From Wuchereria bancrofti (taxonomy: Eukaryota > Nematoda > Chromadorea > Rhabditida > Onchocercidae), in NCBI GenBank assembly GCA_005281725.1, contig SSBO01000012.1:1718194-1782193 (forward strand): DNA of 64,000 nt, read 5' to 3'. How positions within the stretch are numbered: position 1 is the first letter of the stretch; each line of letters opens with the position of its first letter. The notes beneath the pieces were generated by a model, which was given only the letters and a program-made list of their open reading frames with translations, was not told the origin of the DNA and ran no database searches. Of this stretch, positions 12,012-24,545 are shown piece after piece. The position numbers were made by a program, and so were the translations under genes.

Positions 12012-13748
12012 CTAATAATAGTAATAATCATAAGTGTCATCTGTTGATGTGTTACTTAAATTATACTGTGGACAATAACCACAGGTACGCTTACAATTAC
12101 GCCACATATAGTAGCTATGACGTCCCTCAACGTAACACAAATGTCTCTTTCTGATACAATCAATTTCAGCATCATTGCATTCTGTTGGAATATCCGCTTC
12201 AGTTTCAATATGATCACAAAAGTTACACGTATAGGAACAATCTGTACGCATGTCGTGCTGATGCTCAATACGCTCACAAAGATTCCTTCTGTATCTGCAG
12301 TAGCTTAAGTTATCTGAACATTCTGTAGGTTCGAAATTTTCTCGATCATATACTCTGAAAAATGCATAAGCTAAAAAAAAGGAATTATGACAATCGATTT
12401 ATTTAAAAAAGGAAAAGGCATTAAATTTTGTGATAAAATCTTAATAAGTATGGTATGTTAGCCTAAAATTATAATCAGAAGTGAAATAACTATCTATCAA
12501 CAAATAAGTGAACATGTTGAAATAATTTATAATTAGTGTAGGATTTGATATGAAAAATTTGCAATATTGTTAATTATCTTAAATTTAAATATTACATCTT
12601 ATTTTATGTTTATTGCAACGAGAAAAATGAATGAGGAAATAAGTGAAACCTGCAAAATGAACATGTTAAACGACATCTGGATTGCATTACCGCTTGATGC
12701 CAATAGGAAAACATGCAATAATCGATTAATTCAGCGCAATTTGTTGCCAAATCAGCGCAAACATTATTACAAAATCCGCATGTTTCTGGACATAAATCAT
12801 ACATACGTTTAGCAGTTGCTTCAAAAAAACAATCAATTTCCTAAAAAAAATAAAACGTTTTGAAAGAATTTCATTAATATATAAATGAAATAAAATGTAC
12901 ATTTTGCTGCTACATCTAATAGTACATCACTTTTTTACATACAAACAACAAAAACAAAAAAATATCAAATTGTGCCAATTTATTTCATTTTGACCTATTT
13001 AAATTATGTTTTTGTGAAATTTCCAAATTTTTTAAACATATCTTCGCAGAATTTTTTCTTTCTTTTTTTGTGACGAAATAATAACTTTCTCTTTTTTTTT
13101 TTCCAAATTTTTTCTCAACAATTTATTTTCTTTTATCTACTTTTTTTTTTTATTTTAGAATTTTTTTTATTTTATTATTATTTTTGAAAATCTTTTTTTT
13201 TTTAAATTTGAATTAAACCCGTGTAGCACAATTGTCCTCCTTATCATAACATGTTTTCGTATTGTTCATTCCTTCATAGCACATATGACATGTTCGTCGA
13301 CAAGCTTTCTTCATATAATTTTCTCGTGTTTTATTAGCATTAATACACCAACCTTTAAGTGTTGGACATAATGGATCTTCATCAATGCACCAATCTAAAG
13401 TTAATTATAATTTCAAACTGAAATAGTCTTTCCCTTTTTTTTTTCTTTTTTTATAATTGAGAATTAATATGGAAGCAAAAGAAATAAATCAGTTTGTTAA
13501 TAATCATTGCTCTTTTTTTAAACAAAACTATTGAATAAGGAAAAAGGTGCATGTTAGAGTTGAAATTAATGTAAAAATGAGTGATTTTAAAATTTAAATT
13601 CTGGATTTTTAAATTAACTAAAAACAAAGTATTAAATTTCACCTGGTCTACGTTCATACATAAATTCAAATGGTACACGATCCCAATCGTTCCGTGCAAA
13701 TGCCACAAAAAATAAATCAAATAGGACAGCAACAACAAATTTGATCAT
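12012..13748 (-). CDS. Secreted protein with five ShKT domains
   Basis: Four exons, 13748-13643, 13394-13219, 12840-12650 and 12354-12012, join in phase to 271 aa ending in TAG. The N-terminus (MIKFVVAVLFDLFFVAFA) is a signal peptide. Five six-cysteine ShKT modules follow at about 38-74, 84-118, 122-157, 170-204 and 217-252, each ending in a C-x3-C-x2-C pattern such as CPETCGFC. The second domain is split by the intron between exons 2 and 3, and its cysteine pattern supports that splice. The tail is rich in Asp and Tyr. ShKT domains are greatly expanded in nematode secretomes, and some block Kv1.3 channels or modulate host T cells. Whether this one does is unknown. Reading straight through exon 2 without splicing would meet a stop within two codons, giving a one-domain form. 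Confidence 0.85.
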
Positions 13749-14619
13749 TTTAATTAGTTATAAATAAAAATGACTAATTTCGTATTGTATGATATAAAAG
13801 TGCTGTAAAAGTTAAAATTTTTTTTAAATTATTGTTATGAAATTTTAAATGCAAAATAATTGGGGACGAAATTTGAGTGAAATCTAAATAATTAAAAGTA
13901 ATTGTGAAGCAACCGATCAGATGTGAATATTGAAGGTATTACTGACCTCTACTATGTAATATCCATTAGTGTGACCTCTACAATTGATTATGTACTCACC
14001 TTGCTACTTTCATTTTCATTGCATTTAAAATTTTCCCTTTTTTCTTTGCTAGTAAGTTTTAAAATTTAAAAAATCACTACAATTTGATTTCTTTTTCTCA
14101 TGAAAATCAATCGAAATTATACAAAACTCAGTTGCTTTTGTTAACATTTGCTTGTATCATTTCAATTATTCAATGTTGTGATCAAATTATGATCAAAAAA
14201 AGGACAAAAGCATTAAGAGAAATTTTTATTATCAATGCATACATAGACAAATTTTTCGAACGCAAACATATTGTCTAAAAAAATTTTTAAAAAAAGAATG
14301 ACAAATTAAAACGACAGATTGAAATAATAAATAACAATTAATGACTATATGTGAGGAAAAAAACTAATCTTTTGAAATTTATTTTACTGAAATTAAATTT
14401 AAGTCACTTGAAAACAATTTCCTTTTAGATGATATCATTTTCACCTTCTCTTATTCTTTTTTTTTCTTCTGATAAAAAATAAATATCAATACATCCTAAA
14501 TGATTAATATCGTACCTGTAACAAAAAAGAGAAAAAAAATTGAAATTCAAATTTCTGTTGTTCAATTAAAACAAATACATTTGTTAAAACTGAAAATTTT
14601 AAAACATTAAGCTTAAATA
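13749..14619. other. Intergenic, no gene seen
   Basis: AT-rich. A 64-codon open frame at 14084-14278 (+) has no splice-site or motif support. Nothing else is apparent. Confidence 0.6.
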
Positions 14620-15004
14620 TCAATCAATTCTTTCTTCTTTTGGATTAAATATTTTATTTTTCTTTAAAAATTGGGCTACTTCTTTTGCTAAAAATGCGCC
14701 AAATCCAATTGATGAAGTTGTAACAATAATCAACTGCAATAAATTGTATTTGTTAAAAGTAATAAAAAAAAAAAAAAACGAACTCAGACAGTTATAATTA
14801 TAATTATACTATAAGCTTTAGAAATTTTGATGAAGAATTGATTAACTATTTAGATGATAAACAAACCTTAAATACACCAAATGACAATGTATATGGTATC
14901 GGATCAACTGCTGAACTTTCTAAACTGCTAGAATTAAATGACGGTGATGATCGACCGATAAGTCGAATGCGTAATTTTGTCAACAATAGACCTAATTTGT
15001 TCAT
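14620..15004 (-). CDS. SMDT1: EMRE-like essential MCU regulator, mitochondrial inner membrane
   Basis: Two exons, 15004-14867 and 14733-14620, join at phase 0 to 83 aa ending in TGA. The N-terminus MNKLGLLLTKLRIRLIGRSS is basic and free of acidic residues, like a mitochondrial targeting sequence. Next come a Pro-containing segment ending FGVFK, one hydrophobic helix at about 47-63, and the ending AKEVAQFLKKNKIFNP. This matches the EMRE layout as I know it: P..FG..K, one membrane pass, then GxxxSK..A..L....IF.P and an acidic tail. EMRE is the small subunit that holds the calcium uniporter MCU open and links it to MICU1. Here the usual run of Asp is reduced to KEERID, the GxxxS is GxxxA, and the helix Pro is missing. 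Recognition is by pattern only, so another small mitochondrial protein is possible. Confidence 0.65.
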
Positions 15005-15026
15005 TAGTCAGCACTGAATTGAAAAC
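15005..15026 (-). promoter_or_regulatory. Candidate trans-splice acceptor / 5' leader of EMRE-like gene
   Basis: On the minus strand ATTTTCAG ends at 15027, 22 bases before the ATG at 15004. The position and consensus fit nematode spliced-leader addition. Confidence 0.45.
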
Positions 15027-15937
15027 CTGAAAATTATATTCATCAAGATATGTTAATAATAAATATGGAAGATACAAAAAAAAAAGAAAAAAAGCGAAAT
15101 TCAAACTTAATACGACGTACTATAGGGGAAAATGCAAAGTTTAGAATCATTAAAAACATAATGAAGTATATTGTCTTAAATAGCCTTCGTAAGCAATTAC
15201 CGATTACAAACAATTCGAATTGTCGATAAACTAACACATCGATTGATTGTGATATAATTAAATAACCGATATTAAAAGTCCTTCTGAAAGGTTTATATGT
15301 GATTGTTATTTCACGTGCAGTTACGTCTTCAGCGTCCTCACGTGAAACTATTTTGCATTGAATTATCCAATAATTTGGACGATATGAGAGTATAAAATTA
15401 TCATAATTAACTTGAAAAAATAAAATATAAGCATGTGTTGAGTTGATTTTGTATAATTAAATGAACTAATTGATTAAATTAACAAAATTAGCATACTTTT
15501 TAATAAATGGAAAAAATATTTAAACTAATTTTAATTATTCCATTGATAGAAAATAAATGTGTAAAATAAATAAATAAACAGAAATGTTTATTTGTTTTAT
15601 TTATGCTTTTGTATTTTTCTTTATACCAGTGAAAAACGATGATAAATGAAAAGACACTTACTAATTCTTAAGGTAACTCTCAATATTACTTTTAATACAA
15701 AATTTGAACACTGAAATGCTAAAATTGCGAATCCTTTGCATCTGATGGACAAAATAGGTGGTTGGATGCAATATGGATAATAAACTAATCTTTTTCATAT
15801 TTGTTTTCCTTCCTTCGTTTCTTACACTTTCCATACTATCACTTTTTTTATTATCTCATCTGTTACCCAAAGGTTTATCATTTCTTCGTCACAAAGAAGA
15901 CATTTAGATAGAAAATTTCAATACTGAACTCAACCAA
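15027..15937. other. Intergenic, no gene seen
   Basis: AT-rich sequence without a supported gene. The last 25 bases contain a degenerate copy of the 24-bp repeat that follows. Confidence 0.6.
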
Positions 15938-16222
15938 AATCTCAATATTGAACTCAATAAGATCTCGATATTAAACTCAATCAAGATCTCGATATTGAAC
16001 TCAATCAAGATCTCGATATTGAACTCAATCAAGATCTCAATATTGAACTCAATAAGATCTCGATATTAAACTCAATCAAGATCTCGATATTGAACTCAAT
16101 CAAGATCTCGATATTGAACTCAATCAAGATCTCGATATTGAACTCAATAAGATCTCGATATTGAACTCAATCAAGATCTCGATATTGAACTCAATCAAGA
16201 TCTCGATATTGAACTCAATCAA
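15938..16222. repeat. 24-bp tandem repeat arranged as three 95-bp higher-order units
   Basis: Twelve monomers of the type GATCTCGATATTGAACTC plus AATCAA (24 bp). Every fourth monomer ends AATAA instead and is 23 bp long, so the array is three blocks of 95 bp. The first two blocks also share the same point variants (CTCAATATTG in monomer 1, ATTAAACTC in monomer 2). The fourfold periodicity shows that 95-bp blocks, not single monomers, were duplicated. A degenerate thirteenth copy lies just upstream. Confidence 0.95.
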
Positions 16223-17592
16223 AAGGGATTCCAAAACTTTTAGATAGAGTAACCGCTGACCGTGTAAACGTAATACATTAATAATATTAGTAATAAGAAC
16301 TAATTGGTAATTAATCACACAAATTGTTTCGAATTCAATTGTCTACAAATTAAAATTTAAAGTATTGTTGTATAGTATTAATTTAGCAGAAGGAAGTAAA
16401 ATATGAAATAAAAAAATTCTAAAACTAAATTTTATCGTAAAAAGAGAGGTGCACAATGTAACAAATAAAAAGTGTCAGTGAATGAAAATAAGAGAAGTGC
16501 AAATGTAATTTTATTACGGCCAATTTGATTTTAAAAAAAAAATAATTTCACTGTTAAGCCGATAATTAAATTTGAAAAAGTAATCAAATAAAAAAGAAAA
16601 AAAAATACGCCAAAAGAAGAGCAAGTTTTAATAAGATGACATACTAAAAACTTTAAAATTACCTAATTATTATGAAATTTATTTTAATTAATCAATCTTG
16701 AAAAAAAATATTAGGGAAAATAAATGGTAAAGTGAATAATACCTATTTCCTTATGCGAACCTATTGTATTACCTGTCGTATCTCTGTTGCTTAACAGCGT
16801 TTTTTCATTTGGATGAAAATTTCTTATATATTTATCGTAATAAGTTATCAATTCAATTTTTGCATAATATTACGTTAAATAAATTTATGCAACAATTATC
16901 AATAAACGATTTTAAACAACAAAATTAGTTATAATTTTAATGAACAACAAAAGAAAAAAAAAAATTTGTACCATTATCACCCGTCAAAGGAAAAAAGGAC
17001 GGATTTTTTTTTTTGATTATAATTTGATTTTAGTGATAAAATTATAATTTTAAACTTACTTAAATTAAAATAAATTAATATTGGTGGTAGTTTTGATTAG
17101 ATTTATCAATGTATTCAATTAAGATATACAAAAATACTGTTAAAGGAATGCTCAAAAATTATGTATCGATTTGGAAATTATTTTGAAACAAAAACTTACC
17201 TTTATATGATTGTAGTTTAAGTTAAATAGATGGAAAAGTATAACAAAAAAAATTAAAATGTATTATGTTATAAACATATAACCTTTGTAACTTATAATAC
17301 TATTTAATCAATATAAATTATACATATATATGAAAATAAAAAGTAAAAAAAATTTGCTTATTTGTTAGAAATTTGGAGTAAAAGTAAGCTTATAAGCTTA
17401 TATTGCAAAATTATCGACTTTTCGAATTTGAATTCAAAAAATTTTAATGGAATTAATTAATAAATCACAATATTGTTGTTTAATGATAGCATTTTTAAAA
17501 AATATTTTTGTGTCGTGAATTATAATTTCGCAAAACTCTAACCAAAATAATAAAATAAATTTAAGGTAATAACTAACAAAATCATTTTAACT

Positions 17593-17931
17593 GTAAACAG
17601 TTTTATAGTACCATAAAACGTATTGCTATAAATTTGGCTCCTTAAGATTTATTATTCATGTGATTTTATGTTTACTGTAAAATTAGCTTTCATCCATAAT
17701 CTTATCTTTTAAATTCCCTATATGATCTTGCTGTAAACACCTCAAATTCCTCCTCACAAATGTGATTTCATTATATGTATGCTTTTAACCTTTTACATAT
17801 ATGATGTTATTGTAAACACATCTAATTCTTGACTCATACGATCTTGTCGTAAACAAGCCCAATCCTTACACATATAAATACAATAATAATATAAACAAGA
17901 TTATTACTGTCTACTACAATTATCATAAACA
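17593..17931 (+). promoter_or_regulatory. Cluster of forkhead-type GTAAACA sites in a degenerate repeat
   Basis: GTAAACA occurs at 17593, 17733, 17812 and 17849, and ATAAACA at 17891 and 17925, all on the + strand. The three middle copies sit in similar contexts (GAT.TT..TGTAAACA..TCTAATTC), so they probably arose by duplication. GTAAACA is the core bound by FOXO/DAF-16 and other forkhead factors. Binding here is inferred. Confidence 0.4.
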
Positions 17932-18657
17932 AAGCTCAATTTCCTTTTCTCCACTTTTTAAATCTATTTTTACTGCTCAGATTATTGATATTACGTTTTA
18001 TAAAAATAAACTTACAATAATTTCACTGCTGTATTATAAATAATAACGTATATCACGCCTACTACCTTTAACGTTACGTGCGGAATACAACAATTAAGGT
18101 AAGCCTTTCTAAATATAATATTCTACAAACCAATGACAACCTTTTACGACATTATGTACTCGAATGAAATTAATTGGATGATAATTGAATTTATTTGTCA
18201 TGGCTTAATTTGTTTCAAAATAATCGAAATTTAATTTCAATAAAAATGAAATATTAGTTTGATGAATAAGATTTTGTGAATTCTTGATAGTGTAAAAACA
18301 TTTTTTTTTTTTTGTGTGTGACAAATAGAAACAATTACAAAGATAGAATTAATTTTCAATGCATGAAATTCATTGTTATGAAATATTTTTAATGGAAAAA
18401 TGGGTGGTGAAAAAGTAATGGAAGCTAAGTTTTGATATTGTATGAGTGTTAGATATAACAGCATTTTTTGAATTCCTTTTTTTTTTTTTTTGTTTTCAAA
18501 AAACAAATCAATAATTAATTTTAAAATTTAGTGCCAAATTATCCAATTCCACTTTTTTTTTTTTTGCTAGAACATAAAATAATCAGACTTTCGAATTATG
18601 AAAATAAAGTTGTTGTGCTAATTAACATTAATATAATTAGTTAAAACTGACAAATGT

Positions 18658-18990
18658 TTGTTGCGAAAGAAGAAATAATGACAATGAATGCATTTATATT
18701 ATTGATTTTCGATGTCGAACAATTTCATATTAATTTTAATTTATTTAAGACAATAAAATTATTCGAAAACAAAAAGTAATTTTAATACCTTTTCATGCCA
18801 TTTACTTCCTACAATTATTTTATAGGTAAAAATACGATGAACAGGAAAAGCAAAAAAAAAAAAAAACAGCCTAACAACAAATGGGTCAATTGTTGCGAAA
18901 GAGGGAAAAATTTTTGATTAGAATGAGTAAAATAATAATGACAATGTATTATGCATTTATATTATTGATTTCCGATGTCGAAAAATCGAG
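18658..18990. repeat. Diverged direct repeat pair
   Basis: About 18658-18725 and 18890-18985 share TTGTTGCGAAAG, AATAATGACAATG and ATGCATTTATATTATTGATT followed by CGATGTCGAA. The second copy has an insertion of about 30 bases after the first block. The nature of the element is unknown. Confidence 0.75.
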
Positions 18991-19424
18991 TTATTTTGTT
19001 CTTTGATCAATTTTTTTCCAAAAAAAAAGAAAAAATGAATGAGTCTATTAGCACTGTAAATAAAAGAAATGATCAAAATAAAGTTAATATAATTAATTTC
19101 AATTAACAAAATAAATAGAATTAATTTCAATTCTTTTTTTTTCTTCGTTTTTATAAACATTTAAGATTTAAATGTAACTTCGTGTTTCATTTTATGTTAA
19201 TAACAGTTACACATTTCTTATCACAATGATAAAAAAACATTTCCATTCTTAATTTTGCTTGTTTTTTTCTTTAGTATCAATTCAATATCAAATGATCAAT
19301 TGACAAATATATCAGTAATATTGTAAAAAAGTAATTATCAATAAAGTTTAATAATAAATGAGTATGGCTTCATTTACTTCATTGAAATTTAAAAATGTTA
19401 AAATTTTTCAATCGTTTACGACAC

Positions 19425-19490
19425 ACAGACAACACACACACACATACGCAGGTCACATACACACATGCACATATACATACGTACATAATA
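19425..19490. repeat. CA-rich imperfect microsatellite
   Basis: Imperfect (CA)n and CATA repeats starting ACACACAGACAACACACACA. Confidence 0.8.
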
Positions 19491-20953
19491 GAACTTACTT
19501 TTGTTTCAATTAGTTTGATGAAGTAAGCGATATGATTTTGTTATCGGTTTATTGTAAATATTTAAAATTAAAAATACTTTGCGTATATTAAGTTTATTCC
19601 TCTTTTTTTTGACATATTTTATATTTTATAATCTCTCTGTAATATTTTATATGATAAAATATATCAAAAAAAGAAAAAAATTTTCAATTTCAATTTATGT
19701 TTGACTGAGAAAAAGAAAATGTTTATGATTAGTTATGCAATTAAATTCAAAAATTTCAAAAAAAAATTAATATCAAAAATTTTTGGTTTTAATTATATCA
19801 ATTATATTTTGAAATGTTAACTTTAGTAGACCTTAATATCGACAAAGCTAATTGTTCACCATTCACTAAACTTTATAAATTTCGTATATATTTGAAGTTT
19901 AAATTTGAAATAGAACTTGAAATAGAACGAAAAATGTTACTTAATTTTATTTTTAATCAACAGAGTTTCCATCAATGAAATTTTTCAATTAACTGATCTT
20001 TTTTTCTGAAAAAAATTATACTCGCTAATGGTAATTATTAAATTATTTAAAGAGATAAAACATTTTTCCATATACTGATGTTAGTGTTTTTTTTTTTGCA
20101 TCTGTTATTTATAAATTATTGTAATCAACATTTAAATTTCAATTTCAGTAATAAGATTTCAAAAATCTGTTTCTAATTGATGCGGGAATTTTGATATTTT
20201 AAAATAATTTTATTAGCAGCTTCCATTTCACATGTTCAACGATTAATTTTGAACGAAACTCGCAACATGTCGTAATAGAGGTAGTCATCTTAACAAATTT
20301 TAAAATTATAAATTATTAAAAGTAAATAAAATTAATATACATATATCTACTCAGTTATTATTCAGTGCAAATTTATGATTGGCATTCATTTGTTTAGTAA
20401 TTGATTATTGATATTTTATTTTATAAATTATCAATAAATTTCGAAAGACATTACATGGTATAATAGAATAAATATAAATTCATATATTTGCAAATGACAT
20501 TTTTATCTAAATTAGAAATGTGTGAATACCAGTCCTTTCATTTATTTCATTCATCTACAAAATAAAAACAAAAAATAGCATTAAATTAATTAATTAATTT
20601 ATTTACTCATTTATTATTCTAAAAATCGTAATCATATAGAGTTTATAAATTATGAATTCCAAAAGTTTTTCTAATGATTTTTAATTTAATATTTTTTCTT
20701 AAATAAAATTTTTATCATTATACTAAATTAATTATGCAATATTATAAATTATTACAAACAAATTTCAATACAAATAAATGATTTTGTTTTTTTCTTTTTT
20801 CAGATCATAAAATTAGCATAAAATAAAACTGATACACTAATCAATTCTTTATTTTGCAAATAAAAAAAAAAAATTGTTCTTTTGCATCTGAATAATAATT
20901 ATTACATCTAATGTTGCATCAATAAAACAGAAAAAAAAAAATTGGTAAATAAA

Positions 20954-23251
20954 TTAATTTTGCGCAAAAGTGGATCCGCTAAGTCCCCAAAAAATACTTA
21001 TTGCAAGCACAACAACAGCAATACCACCGGTAGCACCAACTAAGATATAACTTGAATCTGATTCCAATAATAATGATTGCTCATTTTCACGAAGGTAATC
21101 TCTTTCTATGGTTGTTAATTCTTCTCGAATTGGATACCAATTATCGGATAATTTATGAGTACATTCAGTATTTTGTAAACTTTCCACTGCAATAATAAGC
21201 TGAAAAAAAAAAAACATTTTTTTTTCTTTCTATCATAAATGATAATATAATTGAATGATTAATAATATTAAAATAACTTTTTGCAAATGAAAAAAAAAAA
21301 GACACCAATTATGTTTATTAAATTTAATATTTTTTTAAAGCTTGTTATCACCAAAATTCCTATGTGCTATTTGTTGTATTTTATTCATTCAAATTTGTAT
21401 TATAAGTTTAAAAGGAAAAAAAAAATTTTAAAATACCTCATGAAGATCAACATCAGCAGACATCCAAAGATAGCCACCATTTTGTAGGAGTAAAATTAGT
21501 TGACAAACAGATGGCAATTCTGGAAGACGAGTGTATAATTCAACATACATATCAATGGTAAGTGGTAGCATAATTTCATAGAAACTATAATTAGCAATAC
21601 CATCGAATGCTCGAACGACAAGTTCATAATGATCCATTGGACATCTGTAATTTTATTAAATCAAAAAATAAAATTTAAAAAGAATAAAATTAATGAAATA
21701 AACAATCAATTTTGTGATGAATTTATTCCTTTCAACATTTTTGATTTTTGATAATTATGAGACAAGTATATGCCACGTTAAATCAATATTAATAGCTTTT
21801 TCTGTCATTAACAAAATTTTGTATGATAAAATCTAAATTTGATTGTTGCATACAAAAATAATTTGTTACATAATTGATATTTAAAAAAAAAAAAAAAAAA
21901 CAAAAACAAAGGTCATTATTTTAGTAAAGAAGAAAGGAAAAAAAAAATAATTGAAATTATTTTCCTTTATTATGAATTAAAAAAGATTGTTAGTTGATCT
22001 AATGGAAGTAAATTGAATTGATGAAAATTAGGATATTTTAGAGAAGAAAAAAAGAAGGTTAAATCTAAATTATTAAAAGAAAACTAACCGATTATTATCA
22101 ACTATATGTAAAACTTGCTTCTGACCATAACATAATTGTGCTGTATTTATAATTGATTCCAAATGCTCCCAGGTGTTTACAATTTGAACACTGAGTAACT
22201 CATGAGATCCGAGGAATGTAAAGAATTCTTCCTGGGAAATATATTCTTGTCAAAATTGTTGAATAGTATGATGGTGATAATTTTGTAAATAATTTCAGCA
22301 ATTTTATTTAGCTTTTTTGGTGATATTTTAGTAATTTAAATAATTTTATTCTGATAATTTGATAATTGATTTGAATAATTTGATTAAAAAAAATGATTTA
22401 TTCTGACAATTATGCTGATAATTTTGATTTTGATTTCGATCTCAATTGATTTCGGTTAAATGAAAAAAGAAAATTCATAAATTTTTTGTTAAATCAATCA
22501 TTTAAATTATTTGAAATTATTCTTTGATGAAAATTTTAATCACATACTTTATTATTTATATTACCATTATAGCGAAACAATTGTCCATCAATAGCATAGA
22601 CCAAATGAGGCTTTGAACTATTATGAATTAATTGATCGTTAAAAATAGGACTATTCCGCCGATTATCATAAAATTGATAGGTGAAATGTTCATGCTTTGC
22701 TGTCAAATTATTCTGCTTCGAGAATTCACGAATCCATCGTGGTATCTATAAAAAAAGATGTGAAATTAATAATTTTTTATAAGCCTTTTTTTTTCTCTCT
22801 CTCTCCCTCTTTTCCTCTTTATTTTCTTTTTTCAAGGAAAAAAAAAAGAGGGACAAACAAACAAACAAACAGATGAAATTAAATAGACATTAAAAATTTT
22901 TTGACACCAAATATTTAATACTTGATGGAGAGAAAAATTTTTAAATATCAATAAACATTATCGTAGTAATAATATTCATCAAATAAACATCGATAAACAT
23001 TTAAAAATTACCTGTGATTGTGTAGGATAACATCGTCTAATGCAAATAAGTATCAAAAGTCTTTCATTAAATTCCAGTTTTTGCTTGATAGTGTCAACAA
23101 GACGTTGTGTTCGACGATCATATACAGCATTCTTGACATTTTTTAAAAGATGAATTTCACTTCCAAAATTTCGATCCCAAGTTCGAATTGAAACACCAAT
23201 AACTAGCTTCCAAATGGCAACAATAATTAGTACATATTGCACTATGAACAT
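20954..23251 (-). CDS. Single-pass membrane protein, possible thioredoxin-like lumenal domain
   Basis: Five exons, 23251-23012, 22745-22548, 22231-22089, 21644-21437 and 21199-20954, join in phase to 344 aa ending in TAA. A hydrophobic N-terminus (MFIVQYVLIIVAIWKLVIGVS) looks like a signal peptide or anchor. One strong membrane helix lies near residues 312-333, leaving a short tail ending FAQN. This predicts a type I protein with a large lumenal or extracellular part. Residues about 170-290 show a pattern like a thioredoxin-type fold without an active CxxC: a strand VLHIVDNNRCPMD, then LPELPSVCQLILLLQNGGY with a possible cis-Pro, and a final helix. I do not recognise the family. Similarity to thioredoxin-like ER membrane proteins is a weak inference. 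Confidence 0.7.
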
Positions 23252-23267
23252 TTATTAATTTTCGAAA
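23252..23267 (-). promoter_or_regulatory. Candidate trans-splice acceptor / 5' leader of the membrane-protein gene
   Basis: On the minus strand CTTTCAG ends at 23268, 16 bases before the ATG at 23251, with no upstream coding exon seen. Confidence 0.45.
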
Positions 23268-24545
23268 CTGAAAGATATCAATGTGTTATCAAATAATCAT
23301 CATTGTATTATCAATTATTTATTTATATCCAATTCATTTCGATTAAATATTAATACTAAATTCATAAAATAAATAATTTTTATTGATATATTTACTTACA
23401 ATTTCATTTGCTATTATCTATTAACACAGTTATGGAAAAATTTTTTGCTTGAAGAAATGAAAATGTTCGAGCGCAAATGAAATTAGTGATTGCAAGAGAA
23501 AAGAAGAAATTATGAATAATACTGCTTGCAATTAGTATGTATTTCTCAATGAATGAAAAAATACGTAAGAATGAATGTTGGAAAACTAATTTTAGAATCG
23601 TTGACAATAATTTTGTTAGCAAATATCGATGAGAAAAAAAAAAAAAAAAATAGATTAGTCATTCACTACGAAGGTTAAAAAAGTTCATTGTTATGATACG
23701 CTTTAAGTAATATAATGAATTTGAGGATAAAGAAAATGTCTTTCCAACCCGGTTTTTTTATTATTTTATTTTTTTGCATTACATTTATTTACACTTAATT
23801 GAGATGAAGTTCAGGGTATGCAAGTACTTCATTTTTAATTATTTTTTTTTCTTGTAAACTTATTAGTAACTTAAAAGCAATTTTAAGATTAGTTAACTAA
23901 CATTTCCTGAATTGAATTAAATTTGGTCATCAATTGGATAATTTATAAATGATAATAAAAATTTCATTTTTCATATTTATCCATAATTTATGAATATCAA
24001 ATATTTGATTATATTCTACGGTAGGGATGATAAGTAATGTAATTCAGATTAGCTTTAAAGATAACAAATGAGAAGTGAAGATAACTAAGCAGTATAAAGA
24101 GTATTTTTAAAACAGAAAAGATATTTACTAAAATAATTAATTATTAGTAATGAGTTAGTTTAGTGAATCTGTCTGTATAACATTGTGAGAAAAAAAATTT
24201 TTTTTTTTCGTATTTAAAATTATATAACAATTTGGGTTTAAAAATTATATAACAATTTGGTCTAACATCAAAAGTTTACTCATTAATTTGCCATGATTTT
24301 TTTTTTTTTGCAATGAAATGAAATCAGATGATTTTACAGCAAAAAAACAAAAAAAAAATGAACTTTAAAGAGGAATGAAAGTATCGATCGATAAAATTTA
24401 ACAAATTTCCATCGTTTATAAAATGCTATACTTTTCTAATGATTTTAATTAACGATAAATTTTAGTAATTAAAGACAATTTGTGGAAAAGATTTTGTGAT
24501 CTCGAATGAAGGAAGAAATAGCAGCAGCTGATAGATTCATTTTAA

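Larger units (their letters stand above)
16223..20953. other. Long intergenic region, no gene seen
   Basis: About 4.7 kb of AT-rich sequence with many homopolymers. It contains a forkhead-site cluster (17593-17931), a pair of diverged direct repeats (18658-18990) and a CA-rich stretch near 19425-19485. Open frames here are low-complexity and lack splice or motif support. Confidence 0.6.

Noticed and set aside
13215..13218. TAA immediately after exon 2 of the ShKT gene read as the true stop
   Set aside because: Splicing at GTTTAA to 12840 completes the second six-Cys domain in phase, which is strong evidence for the longer protein.
15938..16222. Possible CRISPR-like array
   Set aside because: Repeats are head-to-tail without spacers, and the genome is eukaryotic. 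It is a tandem satellite.
16124..16318. Open frame with repeated IEFNIEIL motif
   Set aside because: It is a translation of the 24-bp DNA repeat, with no start context or splice support.
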